Source of the DNA: Bacteroidota bacterium
GTDB lineage: Bacteria > Bacteroidota > Bacteroidia > AKYH767-A > OLB10
Assembly (NCBI GenBank): GCA_016709725.1
Contig: JADJMG010000008.1
Span: 124,001-188,000 of the forward strand
DNA length: 64,000 bases
Direction of reading: 5' to 3'
A program made the position numbers and the translations under genes. Of the stretch, positions 18,444-27,770 are shown piece after piece; position 1 is the stretch's first letter, and each line of letters opens with the position of its first letter. The notes beneath the pieces are model-generated. The model searched no databases, was not told the origin of the DNA, and worked only from the letters and a program-made list of their open reading frames with translations.

Positions 18444-20020
18444 GTAGTAATGTTGATGGAGGTGGATCTAGCAATCAAAACATTGCTGTCATCATTGATG
18501 AAGAAGATGCCAATGCTCCTGCGAATGATACTTTGTATGATTTCTTAGGGATTAATATGATTACAGGAACCTATGTAGGAACACATGCCATTGTACCTGC
18601 TGCACTATTAAGTAATAACTTTGATATTACTTATGGATTAGGAACACTTACCATTTTACCTAAAACATTAACAGTGGATGCTGATGATAAATCAGGTGTA
18701 TATGGTGCCCCCATCAGCTTCACAAATGCGGTGAGTGGATTTGGGTATGACGACAATTTACTGAGTATTTCAGATGGTATTATTCAATATGAAGTACAAA
18801 ATAATAGTCAACAACTATTGAACTTCCCTTATCCAGTAGGCAATCACAAAATCATTCCAAAAAATCTTGGATTAATCCCTCCAACTGACTACATCGTAAA
18901 TTATTTAAGTGGTGACTTAAACATTACAAAAGCAATATTGTATGCCACGGCCGATAACAAAACGCGAGAATATGGTGATCCTAATCCGACATTCACGATT
19001 ACGTATGATGGATTCATCAATGGTGATGATGAGTCTTCCATCACACCACCTACCATTAGTTGTACTGCAACTCCAACTTCCAATATTGGTACCTATAACA
19101 TAACATTGAGTGGTGGATCAGCAGACAACTACACACTTTCGAAAAAGAATGGAATACTTACGATTACAAAAGCGAGTTTATTAGTAGCTGCTGATACAAA
19201 ATGGATTTTCAAAGGAAATTCATTACCTTCCTTTACATCCGTTATTACAGGATGGAAAAACAATGAGCAAACAACCATCACGTCTGGACCAAGTTATAGT
19301 GCTCCTACAGGTTGCAATCAATCAGCAGGAGTTTATCCGATTACGGTTTGTTGTTTGAATTTCCCGAAGAAAGCGAATTACAATATTACATATCAACCAG
19401 GGCTTCTATACATCAATCCAAAAGGATATGGTGCTAAGAAAATATTACCAAGTTTGGTTTGTGTTGAAACATTAGTAAATGATCCATCTGGATTTAATTA
19501 CAAAGCAAACTTTAGCTATCTGAACAATAATAGCATTCCACTATATGTGTCCTTAGGATCCAATAACTACATCTCTACTTCTGGTAGTTATTCAGGAAAT
19601 CCTCCTGTTTTATTTCCTCCAGGAGCTACGACCTTCTCCATTTATTTTAATGGATCGCCATTGACAGTCGCAATAAAAACGTATCATAATTCTTCACTGA
19701 TATTAGCTACAGCAACAGCAAGCTCTTCGTCTGCAGCTTGTGTACCTGGTTACAGTAGAATAAGCAACACGAATACAGAAAGTAAAATTGATTTATATCC
19801 AAATCCAAGCACTGGACTTATTAACTTAAAGTCATTTGGAATTGAGATGAATCCAAATATGGTTACGCTGTTAGATATAACGGGGCGCAGGTACGAAGTC
19901 AACGTTCATGGTTTAGGAAACGAAATGAATTTTGATTGCAGCAGTTTGCAATCTGGAATTTATTTCGTGAAAATCCAATCCGAAACGGATGAATTCATCC
20001 TCCGTTTTGTAAAAGAGTAA
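18197..20020 (+). CDS. Subtilase-MBG protein, 3' part: ALVNAR repeats, MBG domains, T9SS sorting domain
   Basis: This frame continues the gene begun at 13896; its apparent start is inside the ALVNAR repeat, and the coding frame really resumes at 18191. After the repeat blocks come three MBG-type domains with their YG-x-P signatures: DADDKSGVYGAPISF, TADNKTREYGDPNPTF and AADTKWIFKGNSLPSF. A beta-sandwich (~420-510) follows. The last ~75 residues are a T9SS type A CTD with KIDLYPNPSTGLINL, LDITGRRYEV, SGIYFVKIQ and terminal FVKE. Joined, the gene encodes ~2040 residues. A strong terminator follows at 20043. Confidence 0.75.
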   Translation: MNARALVNARALVNGVPTFETMNLVDVATASVFNYQDDSATAPLVSARALVNARALVNARALVNGSAVVNARALVNGSPIVNSSNVDGGGSSNQNIAVIIDEEDANAPANDTLYDFLGINMITGTYVGTHAIVPAALLSNNFDITYGLGTLTILPKTLTVDADDKSGVYGAPISFTNAVSGFGYDDNLLSISDGIIQYEVQNNSQQLLNFPYPVGNHKIIPKNLGLIPPTDYIVNYLSGDLNITKAILYATADNKTREYGDPNPTFTITYDGFINGDDESSITPPTISCTATPTSNIGTYNITLSGGSADNYTLSKKNGILTITKASLLVAADTKWIFKGNSLPSFTSVITGWKNNEQTTITSGPSYSAPTGCNQSAGVYPITVCCLNFPKKANYNITYQPGLLYINPKGYGAKKILPSLVCVETLVNDPSGFNYKANFSYLNNNSIPLYVSLGSNNYISTSGSYSGNPPVLFPPGATTFSIYFNGSPLTVAIKTYHNSSLILATATASSSSAACVPGYSRISNTNTESKIDLYPNPSTGLINLKSFGIEMNPNMVTLLDITGRRYEVNVHGLGNEMNFDCSSLQSGIYFVKIQSETDEFILRFVKE

Positions 20021-20042
20021 AACACTTCCTACTTCATATTCT

Positions 20043-20075
20043 AAAGGTCATTGCTTCAAAGCAATGACCTTTTTT
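20043..20075 (+). terminator. Intrinsic terminator after the subtilase-MBG gene
   Basis: A 12-bp perfect stem (AAAGGTCATTGC / GCAATGACCTTT) with a TTCAAA loop runs into a T tract, 23 bases after the stop codon. Confidence 0.8.
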
Positions 20076-20272
20076 GGTTTTAGAATACCAGAAATTAGCT
20101 GATAGGTTTAATTTTCAATAGATTAGCTTGAAAGTTTAGACTAAAAACCAATCTCTCCGTAACTAGACAGAGGACACAAATTATGTATTAGGAGATTTAG
20201 AGCCCAATTTACCTGATAAAAATTTAATATATCTTTATCCAACATAAATCAATGCAAAGAGTGAAAGGGAAT

Positions 20273-22192
20273 ATGAAAAATCGCGCCACCGCTATTTTAG
20301 TTTTAATTTTAACGGCTTCGCTTTGTTTTGCACAGAAAAACCCCATTGACAGTTTAAAAAAACTAGTGGATGCGAGTGCCCAAGATTCTATACGCGTCAA
20401 CAACTTATTAGAATTAAGCAAAGCAAATTTCAGTGATGCTCCGGATGAAGCCATTCGTTATGCCACTTTAGCAAAAGATCTATCCGAAGAAATAAATTAT
20501 AAGAAAGGGATTGCTTTTTCTTATAAAAATTTAGGCATGGCTTATTATTTCAAAGGAGACTACATTTTAACATTAGACAATTGGAACAAATCCATACTTG
20601 CATTCGATTCTATCGGCGACAAAGGGGGTGTTGCAAATTTACAAAGTAATTTAGGGGCCGTTTATTTCAATCAAGGTGACGATGCAAATGCCCTAGAATA
20701 TTATTTAAAGTCGCTCAAAATTGCGGAGGAGATGAAAGACACGTTGCGAATTGTTACCAATTGTATCAATATTGGTGCTGTGTACTTCAACAAAAAAGCA
20801 ACTAAAGATCAAGCACAGCAATTTTATTTACGTGCGCTCCCTTTAAGTGAACTCATCAAAGATAATGACGCCATTGGAACGGTAACTGTAAATCTGGGAG
20901 AGATCTATTTAGAAAAAAATAATTTGGATTCAGCGCTACTCTTCTTTGAAAAATCATTGGTTGCTTTTGAAGGATCAGAAAATGCGCCATACACACTAAA
21001 TAACATTGGAAAAGTTTATCGTAGAAGAGGAAATTTCCAAAAGGCATTGGAGTATCAGGTGAAAGCCTATGATTACGCCAAAAAATTAGATGCAAAAAAC
21101 GATATGGCCATTTCTCTTTTGGGATTAGCGACCTCCTATAAAGAGAAAGGCGACCTCACCATGGCTCTTAAAAACTTTCATGAAGCTGAAGAGATTTCCA
21201 AGGCAATTGGATCCGACTACCAAATTAAAGGTGCATACGAAGGGTTAGCCATTACCTACGCATTAAAGAAAGATTTCAGCAATGCTTACAAATATCAAAC
21301 GCTGGTAGTCGGAATAAAAGACAAACTTTTTGATTTAGACATTGAAAAGAAATTAGGAACACTTCAATTTAGATTTGACATCGATAAAAAAACATCTGAA
21401 ATATCATTGCTTACCAAAGACAAAGAAATTCAAGAGCAAGAACTTAGAAGACAAAAAATTGTTCGCAATAGTTTTATTGGTGGATTCACCATTGTACTTC
21501 TTTTTGCAGGTGTGTTTTTAAGTCAGCGCAACAAAATTGCGAAAGAGAAAAAACGTAGCGACGAATTACTATTAAACATCTTACCTGAGGAGACAGCCGA
21601 AGAATTAAAAGCAACAGGAACAGCGAAAGCAAAAAGTTTTGATTTAGTCACCGTGATGTTCACAGACTTCAAAAACTTTACACAAGCCAGCGAAAAGTTG
21701 ACAGCCGAAGAATTGGTTGCTGAAATTAACGAATGTTATAGTGAGTTTGATCGTATCATTACTCAATATGGGTTAGAAAAAATAAAAACCATTGGCGATA
21801 GTTATATGTGTGCAGGGGGATTACCCGTACCCAGCTTAACCCATGCGGAAGACGTTGTAAAAGCTGGCTTAGAAATGCAAGCTTTTATCGAAGCCAATAA
21901 AGCCAAACGTATTGCCATCGACCAACCGTTTTTTGAATTACGTTTAGGAATTCATACGGGTCCGGTGGTTGCCGGAATTGTAGGAATAAAAAAATTCGCC
22001 TACGATATTTGGGGCGACACCGTAAATACCGCTTCCCGAATGGAAAGCAGTGGACAAATTGGAAAAGTAAATATCAGCGGATTCACTTACGAAATCATCA
22101 AAGACAAATTTGAATGCACCCACCGTGGTAAAATTCAAGCGAAAAACAAAGGTGAGATTGATATGTACTTTGTGGAACGAGCTAATGGTTAA
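20273..22192 (+). CDS. TPR-containing class III adenylate cyclase
   Basis: The start at 20273 (MKNRATAILVLILTASLCFAQ) gives a signal peptide; an upstream in-frame ATG at 20252 would only add seven residues before it. TPR-like helical repeats occupy ~30-370 (NLGAVYFNQGDDANALEYY, NIGKVYRRRGNFQKALEYQ). One transmembrane segment (FIGGFTIVLLFAGVFL) at ~405-425 precedes the cyclase domain (~450-635). The metal-binding Asp residues are in FTDFKNFT and IGDSYM. Lys in EKIKTIGD and Asp in AYDIWGDTVNTASRM are the pair that selects ATP over GTP. Predicted: periplasmic TPR sensing controls cytoplasmic cAMP synthesis. A cyclic-nucleotide-binding gene lies directly downstream. Confidence 0.85.
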   Translation: MKNRATAILVLILTASLCFAQKNPIDSLKKLVDASAQDSIRVNNLLELSKANFSDAPDEAIRYATLAKDLSEEINYKKGIAFSYKNLGMAYYFKGDYILTLDNWNKSILAFDSIGDKGGVANLQSNLGAVYFNQGDDANALEYYLKSLKIAEEMKDTLRIVTNCINIGAVYFNKKATKDQAQQFYLRALPLSELIKDNDAIGTVTVNLGEIYLEKNNLDSALLFFEKSLVAFEGSENAPYTLNNIGKVYRRRGNFQKALEYQVKAYDYAKKLDAKNDMAISLLGLATSYKEKGDLTMALKNFHEAEEISKAIGSDYQIKGAYEGLAITYALKKDFSNAYKYQTLVVGIKDKLFDLDIEKKLGTLQFRFDIDKKTSEISLLTKDKEIQEQELRRQKIVRNSFIGGFTIVLLFAGVFLSQRNKIAKEKKRSDELLLNILPEETAEELKATGTAKAKSFDLVTVMFTDFKNFTQASEKLTAEELVAEINECYSEFDRIITQYGLEKIKTIGDSYMCAGGLPVPSLTHAEDVVKAGLEMQAFIEANKAKRIAIDQPFFELRLGIHTGPVVAGIVGIKKFAYDIWGDTVNTASRMESSGQIGKVNISGFTYEIIKDKFECTHRGKIQAKNKGEIDMYFVERANG

Positions 22193-22372
22193 TTAGACCA
22201 TCTTCTCCATTGAATGAATAGTTTTCAGCTTATATTAGTTATTATTCTCTAAATCAAGATTATTAAGCAGGGAATTTCCCCATTTTCTATTGAAATTATT
22301 ACTCCCCAACCCTAAAAGCAATACTATTTGCTATTTTAGCTGAATAAATCCTTCGGAACCCACAAAACCCTT

Positions 22373-25300
22373 ATGAATAGCAAACTTTCCTTTTGGTTAA
22401 GACTATTCAACATCCGAAATGATGAGAAAACCACGGTTCAAAACTTGGTACTTCATCATTTCTTTTCCGGTATAGGTCAAGCTTTGCTTTTTACGGTTGC
22501 AAGCACGTTGTTTTTAACTCAGTACGGCTCGCAGCAATTACCCTTAGCATTTATTTTATCATCCATTGCCATGATGATTGTAGGAAGGTCCTACTCCTTC
22601 TTCGAACATAAACTCTCCATCCGTAAATTATTGTTAATGGTGATGGGCATCATGGTTCTCATTCCATTTTTATTGCGCAGTACTTTTTACTTTGATTCGA
22701 TCACGTACATTCCGTTCATCATCATTATTGGTGAGCGTGTGTTTTATCTTTTATCGAATCTAGAATTTTGGTGTATGTCGTCGATTGTGTTTGATGTTCG
22801 ACAAGGAAAGCGTTTGTTTGGATTGATTAGCTCGGGTGATATTCCAGCAAAGCTATTGGGATACTTGTCTGTATCTGTCTTGGTTCCCATCGTTGGTATC
22901 CACAACTTACTTTGGTTCGCGGCAGGATCCATCTTGTTAGCATCGCTTTTTCTTCGCAAGATATTATTACAACCTGATATAAATTTACAAGTACGACAAG
23001 CGCCACACGAACAGTTTTCAGATAAAAAGTTGTTGACGGGATTTTTTGGAAATCATTATATTCTCGTATTGTCCGGGCTTTCATTTTTAACGATTGCTTC
23101 TTTTACATTGATTGATTTCACTTTCTTACACAATGTTCAAAGTACTTTTAAAACAGAAGAATCATTAGCGAAATACATCTCCACTTTCTTCTCCGTGGGA
23201 TATGCTTTTATCATTTTACTTAAACTTTTATTGTCGGGGCGATTGGCTGAACAAACTGGAATTAAATTTTCATTGTTGATTATGCCTGTTTTACTTTTCT
23301 TATTTTCTTTAGGTTTCTTTTTTTGGAGTGGTGGACAGAATGATGTTTACAACAACCTCATGTACATCGGCGTCATGTTCATGGCCATTAGTGTAGCAAA
23401 ATATTCGGTGAACGATCCTGTTTATTTGGCAATGTTCCAGCCATTGCCCACACAGCTTCGATTAAAAGGACACACCATCATTAAAGGATTTATTCAGCCT
23501 TTAGCTCTTGGTATCATTGGATTAATTCTTTGGTGTATTTTGAATGTAGGAGGTAATTTTGATTTTTATTTATTGAATCAGGGAATTTTAATTTTATCTG
23601 TTTTATGGATTTACAATATTTCCCGAAGTCATAAACTTTATATTTCCACTTTGGCTACAGCGATTCGAAATCGGTTTATTTCGGGTTCAGAGATAGCCAT
23701 GGAATCGGCTTCCTTTTCAAAACTGTTAAAAGACAGTATTTACAATCACCAAAAAGAAGACATCATTTACGGAATCACTGCTTTGGATGAAAAATTTCCG
23801 GATGTACTTCGCGAAGAAATGAAATTCGTTTTAACTACTGATAGCAATAGTGTGAAGCGTGTGGCCTTGAAAATTTTAAATAAAAGAGGCTGGAACGAAT
23901 TCCTTCCAGAAATTAAAAACATCTATCTCACCGACGCACATCTTGAAACAAAGGCGGAAGCAGTTTACTTCTGTGCACAATCTGGAGATCCTGAAATACA
24001 AAATAGCATTAGTCAAGATGTGTTTGAAACATATCCATCATTGATCCAAGAATCCATCTTAAAGGGAATTCTGAAATCGGACTCCATGGAGCAGCAGCAA
24101 AATGCGATAAACACCATCCATATTTTACTGAAGAGTGAAGATCCTAAAAAGCAATTAACCGCATTAACGATACTTTCACAAGAATATTTGACTGAGTTTG
24201 AATCAGAAATTTTTCGATTGATGGCATCAAAAGAAGTGATCGTACATATCGCAGCTATTGATGCAGCTGGAAAAAGCAAATCACCTGCGTTCATTCCTCA
24301 ACTAATCGCACTCTTACTCATCACGCCAGGATCCAATCATATCATTGAGAGTTTGAGCAATTATGGAGATGCCATTTTCGAGCACTTAAAAAAGATTCCA
24401 TTTCAAAGCGTGATACACAAACAAGGTGTTCTTTCTGATATTATTCGAATTGCAGAAATTAGTGCAGGTCCGAAAGGGGGCGAATTTTTATTCTCCATAT
24501 TACATCATTCACCACCTCACCTCAAGGAAAGAATTGTTGAAGTACTTAGCATATCGAAGTATATTTTAGAGCCTAAGGAAAAAGAACGAATGGAGCGGAT
24601 GTTGAAAGAGGAGATTGGTTTTGCCGTTGCTCTGCTCGAAGGGATTGAAGATGCATCTTTGAATCCACGATTACATGAAGCTTTCAACTTCGACTATGAA
24701 AATTGTAAGCGACGCATTATTACCATTTCTGGATTACTTTACAATCGCAAAATAATGCGTGAAGCTTCTGCTGCCTTCCGCAACAATTCAAAAGAAAGAA
24801 GAGCCAATGCGTTGGAAATAATGGAGCAGGTGATTCCACGGAAGACCGCACAAATTTTGATTGTACTGCTCGATAACATTTCACCGGCACAAAAAATTAA
24901 TAAGCTTCAAGATTTTCATATCGTACGAAAGCATGAGATTCCTGACAGTATACTCAGAGATGGCACGGATATTTATAGTGGCTGGACCGTATGTTTAGCA
25001 CTTCGTTCAGCAGCCTATCACGACAGTAATTACATTCATGCCGTGAACATCATGCAAACTGAAAATTCATTGTTGCGAGAATCCGCTGCACACTATTTAG
25101 CAAACTTCAAAGAAAACCATCCTAATCATTTCAGCATGTTAGCGGGTACTTTTAAAATAAATATTGACGACATCATGAAAAACAAACACGAAAACACGGT
25201 CTCTGATTTTGAAAAAGTGCTCGTGCTAAAAGGCACAGCACTCTTTGGCGGTACTCCAGAAAACATCATCGCAGAAATTATTCCTATCGTTCGCGAAGTA

Positions 25301-25639
25301 CGAGTGAATGAAGGAGAAGTTATTTTCGATAAAGGTGATTCGGGAAGTAGCATGTATATTATTTATAATGGAGAAGTAAAAATTCACGACGGAAATAAAA
25401 CTTTTGCTACTTTAGGAAAAAGAGAATTCTTTGGAGAGTTAGCCTTATTAGACCCAGAACCACGTTCGGCATCGGCAACAGCCACCACCGATACTTTATT
25501 ATTAAAACTGGAAGAGGAAGAGGCTTATGAATTGATGGAAGAACGCACCGAAGTTTTAAGAAGTATACTTCGTATTTTATGTAAGCGGATCAGAATGCAA
25601 AACGATAAATTGGTAGCGAGTACAGCACTAAAAAATTAA
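22373..25639 (+). CDS. Transporter-like membrane protein with HEAT repeats and a C-terminal cyclic-nucleotide-binding domain
   Basis: A 1088-residue protein. Residues ~20-415 hold about 12 hydrophobic segments in an MFS-type arrangement resembling the ATP/ADP-translocase (Npt/Tlc) branch. Residues ~420-930 are helical and HEAT-like (KQLTALTILSQEYL, VIVHIAAIDAAGKS). Residues ~950-1080 form a CAP-type cNMP-binding domain. Its phosphate-binding cassette is intact (FFGELALLDPEPRSASATA, with the Glu and Arg that hold the cyclic phosphate and ribose). It starts 180 bp after the adenylate cyclase on the same strand, so it is a plausible cAMP effector. The transported substrate, if any, is unknown. 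Confidence 0.75.
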   Translation: MNSKLSFWLRLFNIRNDEKTTVQNLVLHHFFSGIGQALLFTVASTLFLTQYGSQQLPLAFILSSIAMMIVGRSYSFFEHKLSIRKLLLMVMGIMVLIPFLLRSTFYFDSITYIPFIIIIGERVFYLLSNLEFWCMSSIVFDVRQGKRLFGLISSGDIPAKLLGYLSVSVLVPIVGIHNLLWFAAGSILLASLFLRKILLQPDINLQVRQAPHEQFSDKKLLTGFFGNHYILVLSGLSFLTIASFTLIDFTFLHNVQSTFKTEESLAKYISTFFSVGYAFIILLKLLLSGRLAEQTGIKFSLLIMPVLLFLFSLGFFFWSGGQNDVYNNLMYIGVMFMAISVAKYSVNDPVYLAMFQPLPTQLRLKGHTIIKGFIQPLALGIIGLILWCILNVGGNFDFYLLNQGILILSVLWIYNISRSHKLYISTLATAIRNRFISGSEIAMESASFSKLLKDSIYNHQKEDIIYGITALDEKFPDVLREEMKFVLTTDSNSVKRVALKILNKRGWNEFLPEIKNIYLTDAHLETKAEAVYFCAQSGDPEIQNSISQDVFETYPSLIQESILKGILKSDSMEQQQNAINTIHILLKSEDPKKQLTALTILSQEYLTEFESEIFRLMASKEVIVHIAAIDAAGKSKSPAFIPQLIALLLITPGSNHIIESLSNYGDAIFEHLKKIPFQSVIHKQGVLSDIIRIAEISAGPKGGEFLFSILHHSPPHLKERIVEVLSISKYILEPKEKERMERMLKEEIGFAVALLEGIEDASLNPRLHEAFNFDYENCKRRIITISGLLYNRKIMREASAAFRNNSKERRANALEIMEQVIPRKTAQILIVLLDNISPAQKINKLQDFHIVRKHEIPDSILRDGTDIYSGWTVCLALRSAAYHDSNYIHAVNIMQTENSLLRESAAHYLANFKENHPNHFSMLAGTFKINIDDIMKNKHENTVSDFEKVLVLKGTALFGGTPENIIAEIIPIVREVRVNEGEVIFDKGDSGSSMYIIYNGEVKIHDGNKTFATLGKREFFGELALLDPEPRSASATATTDTLLLKLEEEEAYELMEERTEVLRSILRILCKRIRMQNDKLVASTALKN

Positions 25640-25658
25640 AAAAAGATAGTCAAGAAAA

Positions 25659-26246
25659 CTATTTGAACATTACTAACCCTTTTAGCTCCTGAAGGTATTG
25701 GGCTTTTAAATGATTGCGATTTTGTTGAGAAGAATTAGTCCAATAGTGATGTGCATCCACAAATGTATATTGTATTAAATTCCAATCCATATTTTCATCC
25801 ACTCTACCGAGCGATTTCCACTCTTCAAAAAGTCGATTACTTACTTCCTTAAAATCTTCTCTTCCGAGATGATCTAAATCGGCATCGCACAAAATTTTCT
25901 CCAGAAGCGTATCGGGCTTTTGAGGCAACTTCGTTTTCATGATCATGCTACAGATAATTTCGATAGCCTCCTCGTCGTAATTATAATCGGGCAAAATAGC
26001 TCTTGCAATCAAACATCCTTCTTCTTCATGATCAACAAACGTATTGAGAAAACCAATGTCGTGTAAAAATCCAGCGGTTTTTAATAATACTAAATCATAC
26101 GATTCAACAACACCTTCTTGTTCGGCAATTTTAAGTGCGCCCTTCACCACATCTATAGTATGTGCTAAATTATGGTAATGTAATTTAGGAGACAACTGTG
26201 TCCCCAAGGCCCTCACGACAAAATTTTCTATGCCTGCAACATTCAT
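25659..26246 (-). CDS. HD-domain phosphohydrolase (possible cyclic-nucleotide phosphodiesterase)
   Basis: A 195-residue single-domain protein. The HD metal ligands are readable: His25 and His29 in HYHNLAHTIDV, His62-Asp63 in GFLHDIGF, and Asp121/Asp123 in CDADLDHLG. The YHNxxHxxDV motif resembles the first metal-binding motif of class I cyclic-nucleotide phosphodiesterases, although other HD hydrolases share it. The gene converges on the cNMP-binding transporter gene with a 19-bp gap and no clear terminator. It follows the sulfur operon on the same strand after 117 bp. A role in cAMP turnover is inferred from motif and location; a nucleotide or (p)ppGpp-type substrate is the alternative. Confidence 0.72.
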   Translation of the reverse strand: MNVAGIENFVVRALGTQLSPKLHYHNLAHTIDVVKGALKIAEQEGVVESYDLVLLKTAGFLHDIGFLNTFVDHEEEGCLIARAILPDYNYDEEAIEIICSMIMKTKLPQKPDTLLEKILCDADLDHLGREDFKEVSNRLFEEWKSLGRVDENMDWNLIQYTFVDAHHYWTNSSQQNRNHLKAQYLQELKGLVMFK

Positions 26247-26363
26247 ATGGATCTTATTCTTTCATACTGCATAGTAAAAGTAAATAATATTAAATCAACC
26301 CCCTATAAAAACGAATATTTTTTATGCACATGGTCAATTTATTCTATTCAAAGAGCAAAAGGG

Positions 26364-27770
26364 CTAAAAAGCATAATCGACAACCCAATTAAAATGCAAC
26401 ATATTTACCTTATTAAAGGTGTATTTAGGCTGCAACTCAAGTGCATCCATTTGCTTCTTATATACGACCAATATCTGCATAGAAAGTCCCTTAAAATAAT
26501 GATCGAATGAATAATTGAGATCCCAATTAATCTGATGATAGGAAGGAATTCCGTATTTGTTTTGTGCAAAATTCATCACCGATGGCAATTTAGTCCAACC
26601 ATAACTTATCCCTGTCTTGAGTCGACCATCTAAAAGTTGATAAGCTAGCCGGGTATTCAATGCATTTACCTGTGAAGTTCCTTCAATTCTTTCCCTCGGC
26701 ATGAAAGTATAAAAGGGCTCCCTCCCCCACTCTCGAGGCATCAGAAACTGTCCTTCAGCACTAACATGAGTATAATTAATTGAAACGTCAAGTTTTTTAG
26801 TCAGGTATCCGAATCGAGCACTGTATGCATTCGAATAATTATCCTTTCCAAAATAAGCATGCATTGGATTAGAATTTCCTCCATTTTTCAACCCTTCCTG
26901 ATGGATGAACATAAATCCATATTGCAATTTCACATCCTTTGCAACAGGCAAATTATAATCGGCACGAATCATCGAAGTATTAAAAACGTTTTCTGCGAAT
27001 TGATTCCACCATTGAATTTTTAAATTCGCTTTGGGCTGCATGGTAAGTCCTACGATTCCAATTCCTGTTGACTTGGTGTATCCTGCATAATCCGACTTCA
27101 TTCCATACTCATTTATTCCGGACGGATAAATCCCATAACTATCCGCCACATCATACCATTTCACAGTAGAACGCGGAGATATTCTACGAATCCAGCCTCC
27201 TTCAATCTTTACCATTTTCCATTCATTCCACTCGCCCCAAATTCCTTCTTCAATAGTACCGCGCATTCTTCCATCCTGCCTATTAATAAAAGGAGTGTTC
27301 AACTCAAATCGTCCGAATTCAATTTTTGATTTCCGAAACTTATATCTAATAAATAGATCTTCGAGTCGATCCAAATCATTTTTATTCGATGGATTCGTCA
27401 AATCAAATAATCCGACTTCATATCGACTTCCTGTTTTAGTAAGAGGATCCAACTTGGACAAATCCGAAGAGTTGATATTAAAAATAAAAAAACCAGTAAG
27501 TCCAAATTGAAAATGATGAATGACTGGACTCTCATAACCAATTCCTGCACCAATTGCCAATGCATAATAATCGGTTAAAGATTTCTCATTGTCGGTTGAC
27601 ATAAAATAACTTCTTACATGCGCATGAAATTTTCCTTGCTTTAATAAATTTTCGTTGAGGGAAATGCCATCCATTTTTTCAGATGAAAGAGTATCCACCT
27701 GACCAAAGGCATCGGAAACCAATAGCCCCATCAAAATGGAAATTAAATAGAATGCATTACTTATTTTCAT
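26364..27770 (-). CDS. OprD-like outer membrane porin
   Basis: A 468-residue protein with a signal peptide (MKISNAFYLISILMGLLVSDAFGQ) and alternating amphipathic beta strands throughout (LALIGAG-type and YGFMFIHQEG strands). The C-terminus VVDYAF ends in Phe, as in outer-membrane barrels. The start of the mature part (GKFHAHVRSYFMSTDN) and the FELNTPFINRQDGRM segment resemble OprD-family porins. Its ATG lies directly before the stop of the upstream cytochrome gene, so it is the last gene of the sulfur operon. It may admit thiosulfate or another small anion into the periplasm; the substrate is inferred from context only. Confidence 0.72.
   Translation of the reverse strand: MKISNAFYLISILMGLLVSDAFGQVDTLSSEKMDGISLNENLLKQGKFHAHVRSYFMSTDNEKSLTDYYALAIGAGIGYESPVIHHFQFGLTGFFIFNINSSDLSKLDPLTKTGSRYEVGLFDLTNPSNKNDLDRLEDLFIRYKFRKSKIEFGRFELNTPFINRQDGRMRGTIEEGIWGEWNEWKMVKIEGGWIRRISPRSTVKWYDVADSYGIYPSGINEYGMKSDYAGYTKSTGIGIVGLTMQPKANLKIQWWNQFAENVFNTSMIRADYNLPVAKDVKLQYGFMFIHQEGLKNGGNSNPMHAYFGKDNYSNAYSARFGYLTKKLDVSINYTHVSAEGQFLMPREWGREPFYTFMPRERIEGTSQVNALNTRLAYQLLDGRLKTGISYGWTKLPSVMNFAQNKYGIPSYHQINWDLNYSFDHYFKGLSMQILVVYKKQMDALELQPKYTFNKVNMLHFNWVVDYAF

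Noticed and set aside
20224..20454. Minus-strand frame opposite the start of the adenylate cyclase
   Set aside because: It is antisense to the signal peptide and first TPR of a well-supported gene and has no features of its own.
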